Assembly: GCF_000224145.3 (NCBI RefSeq)
Contig: NW_004190401.2
Span: 47,968-111,967, forward strand
Length of the DNA stretch: 64,000 nucleotides
DNA from: Ciona intestinalis
Taxonomy: Eukaryota > Chordata > Ascidiacea > Phlebobranchia > Cionidae
Direction: 5' to 3'
Shown here: positions 1 through 42,658 of the stretch, piece by piece
Position numbering within the stretch: position 1 is the first letter of the stretch
Layout: every line of letters starts with the position of its first letter
Notes under the pieces: model-generated
Seen by the model: only the letters and a program-made list of their open reading frames with translations
Told to the model about the DNA's origin: nothing
Databases searched by the model: none
Program-made: the position numbers and the translations under genes

Positions 1-2735
1 TTGTTGCGAGTCGCGGCTGTCCTACGCGCTGTATCCTACTCTCGGAATGTGCGCTGTATTTGGGAGAAGTTTCTTGCTTCTGTCTTCTGGTACTGACGTT
101 GTCTTGTTGAGTATGAGTCGGTTATTTGAACATCAACTTGTATTGAGGCGTTATAAACTTTTCAACAGTAAACAAGTACCAAAAGCAACTCCAACGTTTA
201 CAATCACGTAACCCTATCTAGTTAGTCACTGTTCTCTCGAAGCGTCTGCGTGTTTCTCCGTCTCATAACATGTACGGTAAGGTTTATAAAGGGGAATTGA
301 AGTAAAAAGACAGATGTAACTTTACGACGTGACAAAGGTCAGGAAAGAAACCATATAAATACATCAACACCATAAGCGAACATATGTNNNNNNNNNNNNN
401 NNNNNNNNNNNNNNNNNNNNNNNNNNNNNNNNNNNNNAGTACCAAAAGCAACTCCAACGTTTACAATCACGTAACCCTATCTAGTTAGTCACTGTTCTCT
501 CGAAGCGTCTGCGTGTTTCTCCGTCTCATAACATGTACGGTAAGGTTTATAAAGGGGAATTGAAGTAAAAAGACAGATGTAACTTTACGACGTGACAAAT
601 GTCAGGAGAGAAACCATATAAATACATCAACACCATAAGCGAACATATGTTGCTATAAAGATTTACAACCACAATAAACCGAACCGCTACAAGTTACAAG
701 CTATCGGTTAGAATAAACAAACTTAGTATTGACTAAGTTTGTATTGACGTATAACAAAATACAATACAAATAATAATAATAATAATAAATTGTTTAAATT
801 TAGTTATTTGGGCAAGAAAGTCTAGGTTAAAGTAAAACAAATTTAAACAACAATGAGAATGACATTCAGATTAAAATGACAATCATTCTAAACATATCAT
901 AACAAAAACTATTGAACAAACATAACTGATGAAAAACCATTAGGATTTCTCTATAAATAATAGAAGATACAATTATTACATCACATATAACTTACTTGCT
1001 TCACAATACCGGCCGGTGTCTTCACCAGGACTAACTGTTACATCAACAAAGTGCATTGTGGCATAACTGGCTTGACTATGACATCATATCCTGTATCCTG
1101 TCATTTCACAATTGCTGCATCGTGACATAACATTGCATTTATTTGCTTAACAAGGTTTTGTTTAGTCACAAAAGAAAAATATAAAAGTATATTGTTTAAG
1201 TGTTGTATTAATTGTTAATAAATTATGATTATATATTACCTCATAATGCAGCTTTGTTTAAAGTCATTAATCATTGTGATTCAGCATGTATTACATCACC
1301 ACCACGAGTCATCAGAAAATTCTAAGAACTTTTTCCAAAAAGCGACCAATGATATAAATAATCAAGCTATTTAGGTCATGAGAATCTACATTATAAAATA
1401 ATGTTAAGAATAATCGAAGAGATGCACCATACAATAACTTTTATGTTTTGTATGTCTTTTACTTTACACTCCTCAAGTAATGTTAAATGTAAAACCATAC
1501 AAAGCTAATATGCTTTCTACACTTACATATCAGGTCCCTTATTATGCCGAAGGACCTCACCCATACAAAATAGACCATACATAAAGTAATACACATATAT
1601 TTGTAATTATATGTTCTTTATGTTGCACAGAATAAAAATAAACACCTTTCCACCAAAGTTATCATTCCAATATGATGTCAACTTTAAAAAACTGTGCAGT
1701 TTTTAATTTGTTTCATTATCTTCTTAAAAACTTGTTTAGACATTGTCAACAGAATGAAAACAATGAACTAACATTGTACACCGTTTAAACATATTCTTAA
1801 GCACCTGTTAATGATACATTAAAAAATAAGGAAAAATCCAACTGTTATATTATTTTAAGATTGAGAAGAAACAATAATAATATAGAAATACTAAATAGAA
1901 ATGCACAAAATAAAAAATAAACACCTTCCACCCAATGTTACCGTTCTTGTAGAATAAATTAAATTTGTTTCATATCTTCTTGACATTTAAACAGAACTTA
2001 TTGCATATTAAACCTAAGTATTTTTAAACACATATTAATTGCTACCTAAATAAGCTAAAAAAATGTAATTATTTCCCAGATTTGAGAAGAAACAATTACC
2101 ATAATAGAAATAACATTATTCCTTACTATTAAGTTGATACACAATAAAGACCATATTAATGTAATTGTTATTTATTGTAACCAGATATTTGCACAACGTT
2201 ACGTTGTATCTGTTTTAAGCGACCTCATTCATGCGGCATAAAGATCATATAATATGTTGCAGGAAAAATTTTGTCAAAATTTTGGATTTGAATTCCAGAC
2301 AGTTGACGCACACACACACACTGCCACACATTAGAAGGATGTTGCTACTTTGCAAAAATTACGTTTACTCATATTATAACACGCGACACACAAACACCTC
2401 GCATGAGGCGTCGGCAATAACTTGCGGTAAAAGCAGATGTGACTACATGAATTAGTAAAAACAAAAAAAAACATCAAAAAACGCAGATATCCAATTATTC
2501 CTATAATGGCAGGTTAAGATGTCATGTAATGTTTGTGCAAGTAGTTCAACTAATGTTAAGAAATTTGCTAGAAAAAATTTTGCCAAGTTAAATTGAATAA
2601 ATAAATACGGAGTGAGCACCTCAAACATTAAACCACCGTGAATGAATATAAAAAGAAAAAGTTCCTTCGTGACTATTGGCCACATTGTGGCGTGTGTGTG
2701 TGTGTCGTACCAAATGTTTCCAAGAAGATTCCTTC
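1..2735. other. Region downstream of the Na+/K+-ATPase gene, no coding gene seen
   Basis: AT-rich DNA 3' of the ATPase stop codon; it must hold the 3' UTR. A minus-strand AATAAA (plus-strand tttatt at 2171-2176) is one possible polyadenylation signal about 560 bp past the stop, unproven. Also present: a duplicated block around the N gap at 388-437, a TAA triplet run near 766-788, a GT run near 2692-2704, and a degraded copy of a dispersed repeat near 1530-1580. Short open frames here look random. Confidence 0.6.
175..650 (+). repeat. Direct duplication of about 213 bp flanking an N gap
   Basis: Positions 175-387 and 438-650 are nearly identical (offset 263), with only a few substitutions seen near their 3' ends. 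The 50 N at 388-437 lie exactly between them. This is either a true tandem duplication or the same locus assembled twice (overlapping alleles) on the two sides of a gap. Confidence 0.85.
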
Positions 2736-22957
<20,222 letters not shown>

Positions 22958-24293
22958 TTTTAATTGATTAAGTTCGGCAGAAATTGACAAAATCTCGATA
23001 AAATAATTTGAAACCAGTCTCGTGCAACTCTCTACGCACGTACACGACTAAGAGAAAATCTAGTGTGGCTCAAACACCGATCGCTATAGCGCCTTGTTTG
23101 CCGGCGGCAAGATACTTATTTGGGGAGCACGTTTCAAGCGATTTGAACAATTAAACACAAATTAGATGCCTAACGTTTGGGAATTATACGATTAGAACAC
23201 TGGATCAAAAATACATACAAAACAACTCACTTTGGTTAAATATTCTTAATTCAAAAGAGGGTGCTCAGCGTTCAGCAGCTTGACTTCCAAAACAACAGTG
23301 TTTCAAAATTCCTTGCAATTTTAAGCTGACACGACCCTACCGAGTGAAAGAAAAACATTAGACTGATATAGTACACACGTTAGATATATATCAAGCAGAA
23401 AAACAGCTGCTATCCGCTTTCAACAGCCTCTATAAGCCGATAATCTTTTGCTACTGAACTAGTTCTCATTACTAATTTAAGTCAAGCCCGCTTTTGTTAC
23501 TATTGACTAAACAAAACAAACGAATGGCTTTTGTAGCTTGCTATATTGAAATCGATCTGGCAAAGAAAACCGTTTCCCCTAAGGCTTAATTATACATACG
23601 ATCAAATTAAAGAATAAATTGCCCGCGATATTTTAAACTCGTTAAATAAAACCGAATTGCAGAATCTAAATGAAACTTCTAGCACAGAATATTGCAAACA
23701 CTTAAAGTTATTGCGCGCTTTTACGATATTCAACCATACTAGCGTGACCACTCGTGTGTGCGTCCACTTTTATGTAATGAGCTTAAACATTAACCCGCCG
23801 CTTGCACGCTGGGTATACAACCGACTGCTGACTGTGGGATTTTTCAACTAAACTGGAACCCGGTCGTCGTCTTTATACATTCACTTTAGAATGGGGACAC
23901 TGGATTGCAGCAGCTTTTCAATGCCGAAGGAAAAAAGTAATCAGTACTTAACATCGCGACGACAGCTAAGTCGAGCGCGCGGAAACAAAATGAGGTTCTG
24001 GGTTCTAGAATCGATTCATTGTGACCTCATAAACGATTGACCTTGCTTAACGTGACGACTGATTAAACAGATTGTTACGCAATCAAACGTAATGGAGCAG
24101 GTCGCGATTTTGAAGCCGTGTACAAACTGCAGCAGATTGAAATCCCCAGATAAGCAACCTCCCAAACATTCTACTCCATGTTTTAAATATTCAATAAATC
24201 AATAATCTGCAATATGTGGCCTTTGTTATATGAAACAGAGTGACCACGTTTGGTGCTTTGTACGTTCGGCTTAATGCGAGTATCCACTGGCTT

Positions 24294-24494
24294 AGTAGGG
24301 TGGGAGAAGACGGGACACCTTTAGCACATAATACTCAAAAATCCTGATCTTGTTTTAAGCAGGTAACAACGGTCCATCGGAGTCGTGTATACGGATACGG
24401 TTTTATAATTCTTTGAATGTTCTTCGCTTACTGCCAAATGAGACAAGAAAAAAGCATGAAAAGATGTCCCATCTCCCCCCCAACCCACTATATA
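24294..24494. mobile_element. MITE of the 'gtgggg..gatgggacacc' family
   Basis: The left end reads tagtagggtgggagaagacg and then gggacacctttagcac. The right end reads gatgtcccatctccccccca then acccactatata, so the two ends are imperfect inverted repeats. The interior contains the family landmark 'cggttttataattctttgaa'. Length is about 200 bp. Better-preserved members are at 35889-36076 and 61582-61790. Confidence 0.75.
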
Positions 24495-24804
24495 TTAGGT
24501 TGTGGTAACTTGGTTATAATCAGTTGGGGAAGGTGGTCTATGTTTCCATTTTCCCCCAATTGCTAGTGAACAAACGACATTTACATAATTGGTGGTCGTA
24601 TATGAGAGCGATAAGACAATGACGTATTCGAGGCGCCAACCTCAAACTCCCACTGTGAATGGAATTTGCGTCGTTATGGTTAAATCGGGTAGCTAAAATA
24701 ATTTCTATGTGTTAATCTCAGACCATACCAGAATAATCTCAAATTACATTAAAGTTTGCCACTTTAGAAAATATATAAAAAAATAATTTTACAAAAGTGT
24801 TATA

Positions 24805-24985
24805 GGTGCAGTGGAAATTTCCACCCATCTTTTTTCAATATTTCCACGTTCTGAGGTGTAAAATTCAGATGGGTGGGAATAGTTTACCCTATGGGTGGAA
24901 CATTTAAGGAAAGTGGTAATTTCCACGTCCAAATTGGAAATTACCACCTTACATCGAACCATTTCCACCCTTACGATTTACAGTG
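24805..24985. repeat. Nested inverted repeats built on GTGGAAAT
   Basis: Contains a 14-bp palindrome gtggaaatttccac (24811-24824), a 10-bp inverted pair ccacccatct/agatgggtgg (24821-24830 with 24867-24876), and a 12-bp hairpin gtggtaatttcc/ggaaattaccac (24913-24924 with 24936-24947). The same core word recurs about eight times in 170 bp. Possible foldback element, or an extruding structure. Confidence 0.75.
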
Positions 24986-25535
24986 CATCCTCACGGCGAC
25001 TCGTTGTTAATTGTCCCAAACACGATTACGAAATATGAGATGTTCTGTGCTAGCATTATCCACCTTACCACACAATACCAGGACAAAATAAACTGTATAC
25101 ACGCGTTCGAAACTATATGAACTATATCGTAGTTTGTACGTCGTTTCCCAAAATATTTCCCAAAAAAATCGTTCTTTTGCACAACGTATCGTATCATGCT
25201 TGTTGCTGGTATGCGACTTTAAGAAGATATACACCATTATAAATGTAAGTTTTTGTGTCAACGTATAAGCGATAAGATATATAGAAAAATTCCCTTGTTT
25301 CTATATATATATAAAACACAAACAACATAAGATGATTTTTTTTATTTTTTTGAATATGATAACATAGGTCAAATAAATTAAACCAAGCGAAGGGATTACC
25401 AGTAAATAACCATATATAGTGCTAACATACTATGGGGTAAAAATAGGACCAAAGTAGAGTGATTTGATTTGTTCCTATCATGTCCCCATAGTAGGCCATG
25501 TTCATGTAGGTTTGGATCCTATATATTCGCAAGTC

Positions 25536-25541
25536 TTTATT
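25536..25541 (-). promoter_or_regulatory. Candidate polyadenylation signal of the aldo-keto reductase gene
   Basis: tttatt on the plus strand is AATAAA on the coding strand, about 100 bp beyond the stop codon (25639-25641). Confidence 0.5.
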
Positions 25542-25638
25542 CTATATGGGTAATGTCTTAATTACTGCAATCCAATGGACTTTGAATTTAAACCGAGTTG
25601 TTTCATTGTCCTAATAATTGCTATAGATTTACTTTGGT

Positions 25639-26613
25639 CTAATCTTCATTATAATTTTCCCTGAATGGGTTAAACTTATGGTGAGCATAGAAATTATAAA
25701 AATGAGCTGTAAGATATCTTCTGTTTCGATTCAACCCGTAGATAACCTTCATGTCGTCGTCTGTCAACTTAAAATCAAAGATGTCCATGTTTTCCTTTAT
25801 CCTCGATGTCGTTACACTTTTAGGAATCACCAGGATATTTCTTTGGATGTTGAAACGCAACGCGACTTGAGCAGGGGTTTTCCCTAACCTGAGAGCAATG
25901 TGGTTCAGCTCAGGGTCATCCAGTAGAGGGGACCCGAGAGTACTAACGTTAATCCTTTCAGCTGACCCAAGTGGGCAATACGCCACCACCGCAATGTGTC
26001 GGGATTGACACAATTTAACGAGTTTATCATTGTTGAGATAAGGATGACTTTCGATTTGATTGACAGCCGGTATGACGTCACACTCACGTAACAAACGAGA
26101 CATCTGGAATTCATTAAAGTTGGAAACACCCAACGCGCGTGCTTTTCCAGATTCTAAATATTTCTGCATATTCTTCCACACTGTGACGTAATCAATGCTT
26201 AAGTCTTCAACGCTTTTACCATTCTCTATAAGTTCTAGAACTCCAGGTCCGCCATGCATGGTAGGATTTGGAAAATGCTCAAGGTAAAGATCGAAGTAAT
26301 CGACACCAAGCCGACGTAAAGATTCGTTAAAGCATTCGTCCATAAGCTCAGGTCGACTATAAGCTCGCCATAACTTGCTCACGATAAACAGGTCCTCCCT
26401 TTTAACCGTCCCATCCTCTATTTTGTCCCTTATACCATCTCCTACCTCTTTCTCATTGCCGTAAATCCAAGCACAGTCAAAGTGACGATACCCGGCATCA
26501 ATAGCGACCTTCACAGCTTCTCGAAGTTCGTTGGGTTTCTTTGCTTTAGAGGTGCCCAACCCAACCATTGGCATTTTGACTCCGTTGTTCAACTCTATTA
26601 TTGGGATTTCCAT
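25639..26613 (-). CDS. Aldo-keto reductase (AKR1-like), single exon
   Basis: A 324-residue cytosolic NADPH-dependent carbonyl/aldehyde reductase of the (beta/alpha)8 aldo-keto reductase superfamily, close to the usual family length. The catalytic tetrad is visible: Asp46 and Tyr51 (HFDCAWIYGNE), Lys80 (IVSKLW) and His113 (LEHFPNP). The AKR signature GVSNF, the NQIE/HPYL region and the cofactor-binding IPKS...R..EN segment near the C-terminus are present. The start is supported by A at -3 and G at +4. There is no intron, unlike every other gene here, so it may descend from a retrotransposed copy. On the coding strand a pyrimidine-containing stretch ending in AG lies 4 nt before the ATG, which could serve as a trans-splice acceptor. 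Substrate cannot be assigned from sequence alone. Confidence 0.95.
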   Translation of the reverse strand: MEIPIIELNNGVKMPMVGLGTSKAKKPNELREAVKVAIDAGYRHFDCAWIYGNEKEVGDGIRDKIEDGTVKREDLFIVSKLWRAYSRPELMDECFNESLRRLGVDYFDLYLEHFPNPTMHGGPGVLELIENGKSVEDLSIDYVTVWKNMQKYLESGKARALGVSNFNEFQMSRLLRECDVIPAVNQIESHPYLNNDKLVKLCQSRHIAVVAYCPLGSAERINVSTLGSPLLDDPELNHIALRLGKTPAQVALRFNIQRNILVIPKSVTTSRIKENMDIFDFKLTDDDMKVIYGLNRNRRYLTAHFYNFYAHHKFNPFRENYNED

Positions 26614-28487
26614 ATTTCTTAAAACAGCAGATGCGACTTTTTACAAAATACAAAGCTGTGAATTGAAACAGAAAATAATGTTTATATAGTTATACAATAA
26701 TAAAAATGTTTGAAATATCCTAAACTTTCCACAGAATCCTTTGCATATTTTGTTCTGCATATAACATGTTACGTTTATTTCACAACCTTAACAAAGCAAG
26801 TTCTTCGGCATAAGCTGTACTATCTACAGGAGAATGTTTATAAAACTCTGTTGAATGCATGAACCCTATGTACACGTCATACACCAATGTTTGCACGCAC
26901 TCTTGTCTCGTTTTACATTCACGTTATTCAAATAAAGAAATGCCTCTCCGTCTCTTCGGTAAACTGCCTGTAAGTAAACCGGTTTCAGTCAACCGTTAAT
27001 AAAATTTGCTGAATCAGCGGCCGCACCTATTGTCGCAGGTCGGACGCCGACCCTCACCCAGAACAATTATAGACGTTTACGACACCGAGTTATAGCTTCG
27101 AGTGGTCACGGCTGGATTACAAAGCAAACTTATTCAAATCACAATTGAAGATTCTATAGGTACATATATATGCATCTAAAATAAGGGGAGGGCGGATATC
27201 TCGCATTTGCGAAGAGTTTTATGGGAATGACCTGCAGACCGAGTTTCCCTGTAATCCTAATTTATGCTTTAACTGTAATCCTAATTTATGCTTTAACCAC
27301 CAATGAGCCGCGTATGCTGTTAATCGGGTTCGCTCTGCAACACCTCGTAAAATAATAATTGAGAAATATTCTCGACAGCTACGGCATACTCTGTTTAAAT
27401 GTTATACTCTATGCACTTGAATATATGATGCAAGCCAACGAGACAAACATTATAATAATAACGCCCAGGTATCGCTTGTGATATACATTTGAAACAAAGG
27501 TTAAAATGCCTTTCTGTTGTGCATTAGATAGTTCAAAAATATATAATACTCTGGAGAAAGATGAGACACCTTTTCGTTTTATTTTTTCGTCGCATTGGTA
27601 GTGAAGAAAGTATTATAAAACCGCATCTTCACGACTTCCATGGACCTTTGTTATTACTTAAAATACGATCAGGACATTTGTGATAAAAGTGTTACGTCTT
27701 CCCCCACCCCACCATACTTACTTTGTCGCAAAAGTGAATTGTTTTTACGATTTCCTAAGTTTGTTTTAAAAGATTTTTTAAGCCAAAGATTATTATTGTG
27801 GCCTTAAACACAGGTGTCCTGTTTGTAATTTATTCAAAGCTCCCTTTGCAACTAACGACTTTTATATTCTTAATGTTAACTTTAATATTTCGAAAACAGC
27901 TTCTCCAAAGAAATAAAAATATTTTCAAAAACAGGTATTTCCAAAGAAATAAAAACGTGAAAAATAAAATAAACAAAATAGTAAATGGATACGAACTTCA
28001 CAATGAAACATTACCAGCTATCCAACACACCATCTAGGTTAAACTAAAATAACTTCATTAAAGGTATCCGATTGCTTAATACAAGCAACTGTCAATTTGC
28101 AGTGTGGGGTTTGCTTCTTAAGTACAAAAACAAGTTACAACACTTAGGTTGTTCCCCTGTTTGCAACCCTGTTGGATGTAGGTGCAGGTCAGTGTTACTT
28201 GTGTGACAAAATCTACCTTGTTTGCAGGTTTACACATGGGCAACAAACACATGTGTAAAGCACATGTGTAACAAATACATGCATAAAACTGTACAATTAA
28301 TTTATAATATTGTTCCTGAAAATACTTCAAAAAGATCCAAGTCTGCACTGATACTACATGGGTCTGATTATGCAAGGAAAGCAGAGAAGACTTTCAATGA
28401 AACACCACACCCAATCAACTGTGTGTTTTACTTTCACCTTCCTTTTTATCAAAGAAAGATCTCAGATGAGAATTAATAATATGAACT
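26614..28487. other. Intergenic DNA between aldo-keto reductase and zinc-finger genes
   Basis: Contains the 5' flank of the reductase, a 24-bp x 2 tandem duplication at 27249-27296 (ctgtaatcctaatttatgct...), a MITE at about 27543-27720, and AT-rich sequence. The remaining 3' part of the zinc-finger gene should lie toward the right end. A plus-strand open frame at 28222-28476 has no recognisable family and is not called. Confidence 0.55.
27543..27720. mobile_element. MITE of the 'gatgggacacc' family
   Basis: Starts near 'ggagaaagatgagacacctt' and ends near 'aagtgttacgtcttccccc' followed by caccccaccatac. The interior has the family landmarks 'aaccgcatcttcacgactcc' and 'acgatcagga'. Confidence 0.7.
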
Positions 28488-28544
28488 TTAACCTCGCTCC
28501 CTGTAGATCTGTGAATGTGACATTTTAGTTAAACAAAGATGACA

Positions 28545-28818
28545 TTTGCTGGGTGACTTCTTATACACCAGACACACATGATGATGTATTTACACACCTA
28601 ATGCTCAGTCGAGTTATAACATGGGTGACTTTTTATACACCAGACACACATGGTGTATTCATACCTCGTGCTCACTGTCGAGTTATAACATGGGTGTCTT
28701 CTTATACACCAGATACACATGGTGTATTCATACACCCCGTGCTCACTGTCCAGTTATAACATGGGTGACTTCTTATACACCAGACACACATGTCCACACA
28801 CCTTATGCTCACTGTTAG
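28545..28818 (+). repeat. 71-bp minisatellite in the zinc-finger gene (about 3.8 units)
   Basis: Four near-tandem units of the same 71-bp repeat found in the ATPase and fucosyltransferase introns, with small internal deletions. It directly follows the last confident zinc-finger exon (left edge 28842), so it interrupts the fifth finger's coding path. Confidence 0.9.
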
Positions 28819-28841
28819 CATTCATCAACAAAACAACGAAC

Positions 28842-30702
28842 CTGAAACCACAAATCCCACAAACTTTTGACATTTCTCCGTGTTTTTGGCTGAAATGTTT
28901 CTTGTACTCCACTTCATATTCAAACGCCATGTTACACACAGAACACACCCATGGTTTGTTTTGTTCATGATACAAACTTAGGTGACTCTTCATTCTCACT
29001 GATGTGGCGCAAGAAAACTCACACAAATCACAATTTAACTTGCATGCTGCAGGTTTGCTGAAAAATAACATTTTCCTTTTAAATTATAAAAACTTTATTG
29101 ACACAAACTAGAGCCAATTCCGACTAATATATTTTGTCCAATTGAGTGGCTTGCCGCAGACCCACACAGTAAATAGATTTGTCACAAGGTACATACATGC
29201 CTCTTTAAAGCATTTTTAGTCAAAGTCAGTACTTACAATTTAAGGTTATGAGCAGTTTCCCGATGTTGTCGCAACAATTCCTTAGAAACAGTTTGATGTT
29301 TGCATTGTTTATAGTCACAAGTAAAACCAGCAATTAATAAATGAAAGTTTCTAAAAACAAAATATAATTCATAGTCATTGGTATAACGGTATGTATATAT
29401 TAACCAATTCCACAAATTAATAAGCTATATATATTTTCACACACAAGATTTTTTTAATGCGTTTTAACCGTTCTTATCTGCTTGTAACCTGCAATACATA
29501 GATACAGTAGATCAGGTCATTTGATTGTAATACTCTACTGTTACAGCTTACACATATGTTTGTTGCACATGTGAAAGTGTAAAAAATGTTAGAAAAGTGT
29601 GTTTTACTAAAATTGTTAAAAAAACAAACTAATAGAAACATTGATTTTCGAAAATTGCACACAATTTCTATACATGAATCTAGCGAATATATTATCTACC
29701 CAACATATGGTGAAACTTACTTGACATGGCTGTTCATATGATCGACAGATCTGGTTGAATAACCACAGTGAGAGCATTGGAACTTTGGTTGGTTCTTATT
29801 CTTGCCTAATAACAATGATAGTTTTACCGCAGGCTAATATTTCTTAGATATCAACTCAACTTTATTTTGTGCTGTAAAACAATCCTTTCATGGTATCATA
29901 GCAAAACATTAAGAAAAGAATGGAAGGCAATACAATACAGGTCAGGGACTACTCTATAACATGGACAAATATTCTGCACTTAATAACATACATTTATATC
30001 TTTGAATACAATAGAAAAATATCATTTTGATTAAAAAAGCAGCACGTCAGTCCATAAACACTCTATAGCTAAAAACTATTTATGTCATAAAAATCAATAA
30101 GGGTAAAATTTTTGTGACCTTTCGGTGCTGCTATTTTTTTCTCCGGTCATGCCACTTTTTGGGCTCGTTTTATAAAAAAAATGCCTGTTAGGAATCCACA
30201 CAACCTCACTTTTTTATCCAAAACAAACTTACGTTTGAGTTTTTTTGCCTTCTGTTCAGTCGACCTTTTCAGCTGAGCATTGCTATCTTGGGCTGCATTT
30301 TAACATCAATAAACTTATCGTTAACCACGGTAGTTTTTGTTTTTGCACAAACATTTCCACTCAGTCCTGGTGTTTATAAGTTATACAGGTTGCATGGAAA
30401 CCTCCATTTTTATTAATTAAACCAATTAACAATTTTGTTTAAACTTTTTTAGAAATAATAAAATTAATTAAAATACACAAAGAAGTTGATTATATTAAAA
30501 AATACTGAAACAAACCGCGTTTATAAAAAAACGTCTGAAAAACGGGAAAATAAGTTGGGCGATTTAATGATAGTTTTGCAGCAACATCGCGCTGACTAAA
30601 CACGTTTTAAAATACACTTAACTATAATTTATAAACTTACGCATTAATTAGTTTTACAATATATATATTTACAACACGATTCTTACCTCGTTTTCTCTTC
30701 AT
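28842..30702 (-). CDS. C2H2 zinc-finger protein, 3' end unresolved
   Basis: Exons in transcript order: 30687-30702 (MKRKR), 30233-30292, 29721-29805, 29237-29350, 28842-29057; all junctions agree in phase. The protein is basic at its start, then has four complete C2H2 fingers with the standard 12-residue loop: C-x2-C-x12-H-x4-H (FQCSHCGY..., split by an intron), C-x4-C-x12-H-x4-H (FTCDYKQC...), and two of C-x2-C-x12-H-x4-H (LNCDLCEF..., WVCSVCNM...). A fifth begins (KVCGICGFR) and is cut by the donor at 28840-28841. A possible last exon at 28488-28500 would add only RERG and a stop, leaving finger five incomplete, so the true 3' exon is uncertain. Likely a nuclear nucleic-acid-binding protein; no specific orthologue recognised. 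Confidence 0.8.
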
Positions 30703-31856
30703 GATTTTAAAGATTTTACCCGCCAAAATATCTACAATGCCCTTTATTACATAAACATCATAATTAGTACTTTACGATGTCTATTGTTTGAAATCCACAT
30801 AGAAATCAAAAACTATAAATTTAATGGGGAGTAAAAATCCAAATGCTCAGCGCATTTCCCTTTCGTGCAATGAAGAAAGAGTTATTTAAAGCAATCAGAC
30901 TCTTAGTACTTTAAGTTCTCTTCTGATACATATGTTAGTAATATTTCTCTATTTCATTTCTCGTATAAAGTCATGCTCAGAAAGAATTGACCCATAAGTG
31001 TGAGGGAAAATGCGACACCTTTCATCCTAATTTCTCATCCCAGTTGGTAGTAATCAAAGATCATTTAAAGAGTATAACCGCATCCTCATGACTCCCATAT
31101 ACCTTTGTTAATTATTTAGAACACGATCAGGATATTTAGATGTGTTTTGCTAAAAGTGTCCCATCGTACCCCACCTACTATACAATACTAAATGACATAG
31201 AACTCTAACGCTGGGGTTAATTCTTTTCATGATGACATTCACTATCTAAGATTCTTGAATGAATGTTACTTATATGCTCGCGTTGCTGGGCAACTTCAGT
31301 CAAATTTATAACCTGCAGACTAGTGGCAACTCCTGGTTGCTACGGCGAGATGCGAAAACTCCGCTACTTTTATAAATGTGGCCTTGCAACACAAAACAGG
31401 CAAAGTGTTTGACAAATGTAAATGTGTTTCTACAAGCGATGGATTGCACGTGCAAAAGATGGGTAAAGCACGGACGAATAAAGAACACGTCTTGACAATG
31501 GATACCGCATATGACCATTATAAGTACATAAAGTAGTTACCAAACTCGCAATATCAAAGTGGACAGCAGTTAAAGGACGAACAAATAAATCAAGTTCAGT
31601 GTTTTGTTCGTTTTCGGCACCATTGTTATCACAGTGTGACGAAATAACGACTCGAATTTCAAATTTTCGTTTTGGAGCAAAACACCACTAGGTCGGTTTT
31701 TAGACCCATTGGCTTTAGGTCTTTGTTGAATAATAAATACTGCAGCTGTTTGGCACTGAGACCGTACGCCGCGAAGAAATGACGTAGATGACTGCTGAAT
31801 GCTTTCACAGTGGCTACCATTCGAACCATAGAAAACAAATAAACAGAGTATGATTT
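30703..31856. other. Intergenic DNA between zinc-finger and SIK genes
   Basis: Zinc-finger 5' flank and SIK 3' UTR/flank. A MITE lies at about 31000-31190. No coding gene is seen. Confidence 0.55.
31000..31190. mobile_element. MITE of the 'gatgggacacc' family
   Basis: Left end gtgtgagggaaaatgcgaca then cctttcatcc; right end aaaagtgtcccatcgtaccc then cacctactata. Interior shares 'accgcatcctcatgactccc' and 'acacgatcagga' with other members. Confidence 0.75.

Positions 31857-42658
<10,802 letters not shown>

Larger units (their letters stand above)
22958..25638. other. ATPase 5' flank and intergenic DNA
   Basis: Holds the ATPase 5' UTR and promoter (right of 22957, transcribed leftwards) and the 3' end of the aldo-keto reductase gene. 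No strong TATA box was recognised. Contents: a MITE at 24294-24494, a nest of inverted repeats at 24805-24985, and a likely polyadenylation signal at 25536-25541. No coding gene seen. Confidence 0.6.

Noticed and set aside
28222..28476. 84-codon plus-strand open frame
   Set aside because: No family recognised and its 5' part overlaps simple acacatgtg-type repeats; it could not be supported as a gene.
28754..28841. Read-through of the last confident zinc-finger exon into the minisatellite
   Set aside because: A splice donor lies at 28840-28841, and the read-through does not place His residues at the spacing of a fifth finger; intron retention is possible but unsupported.
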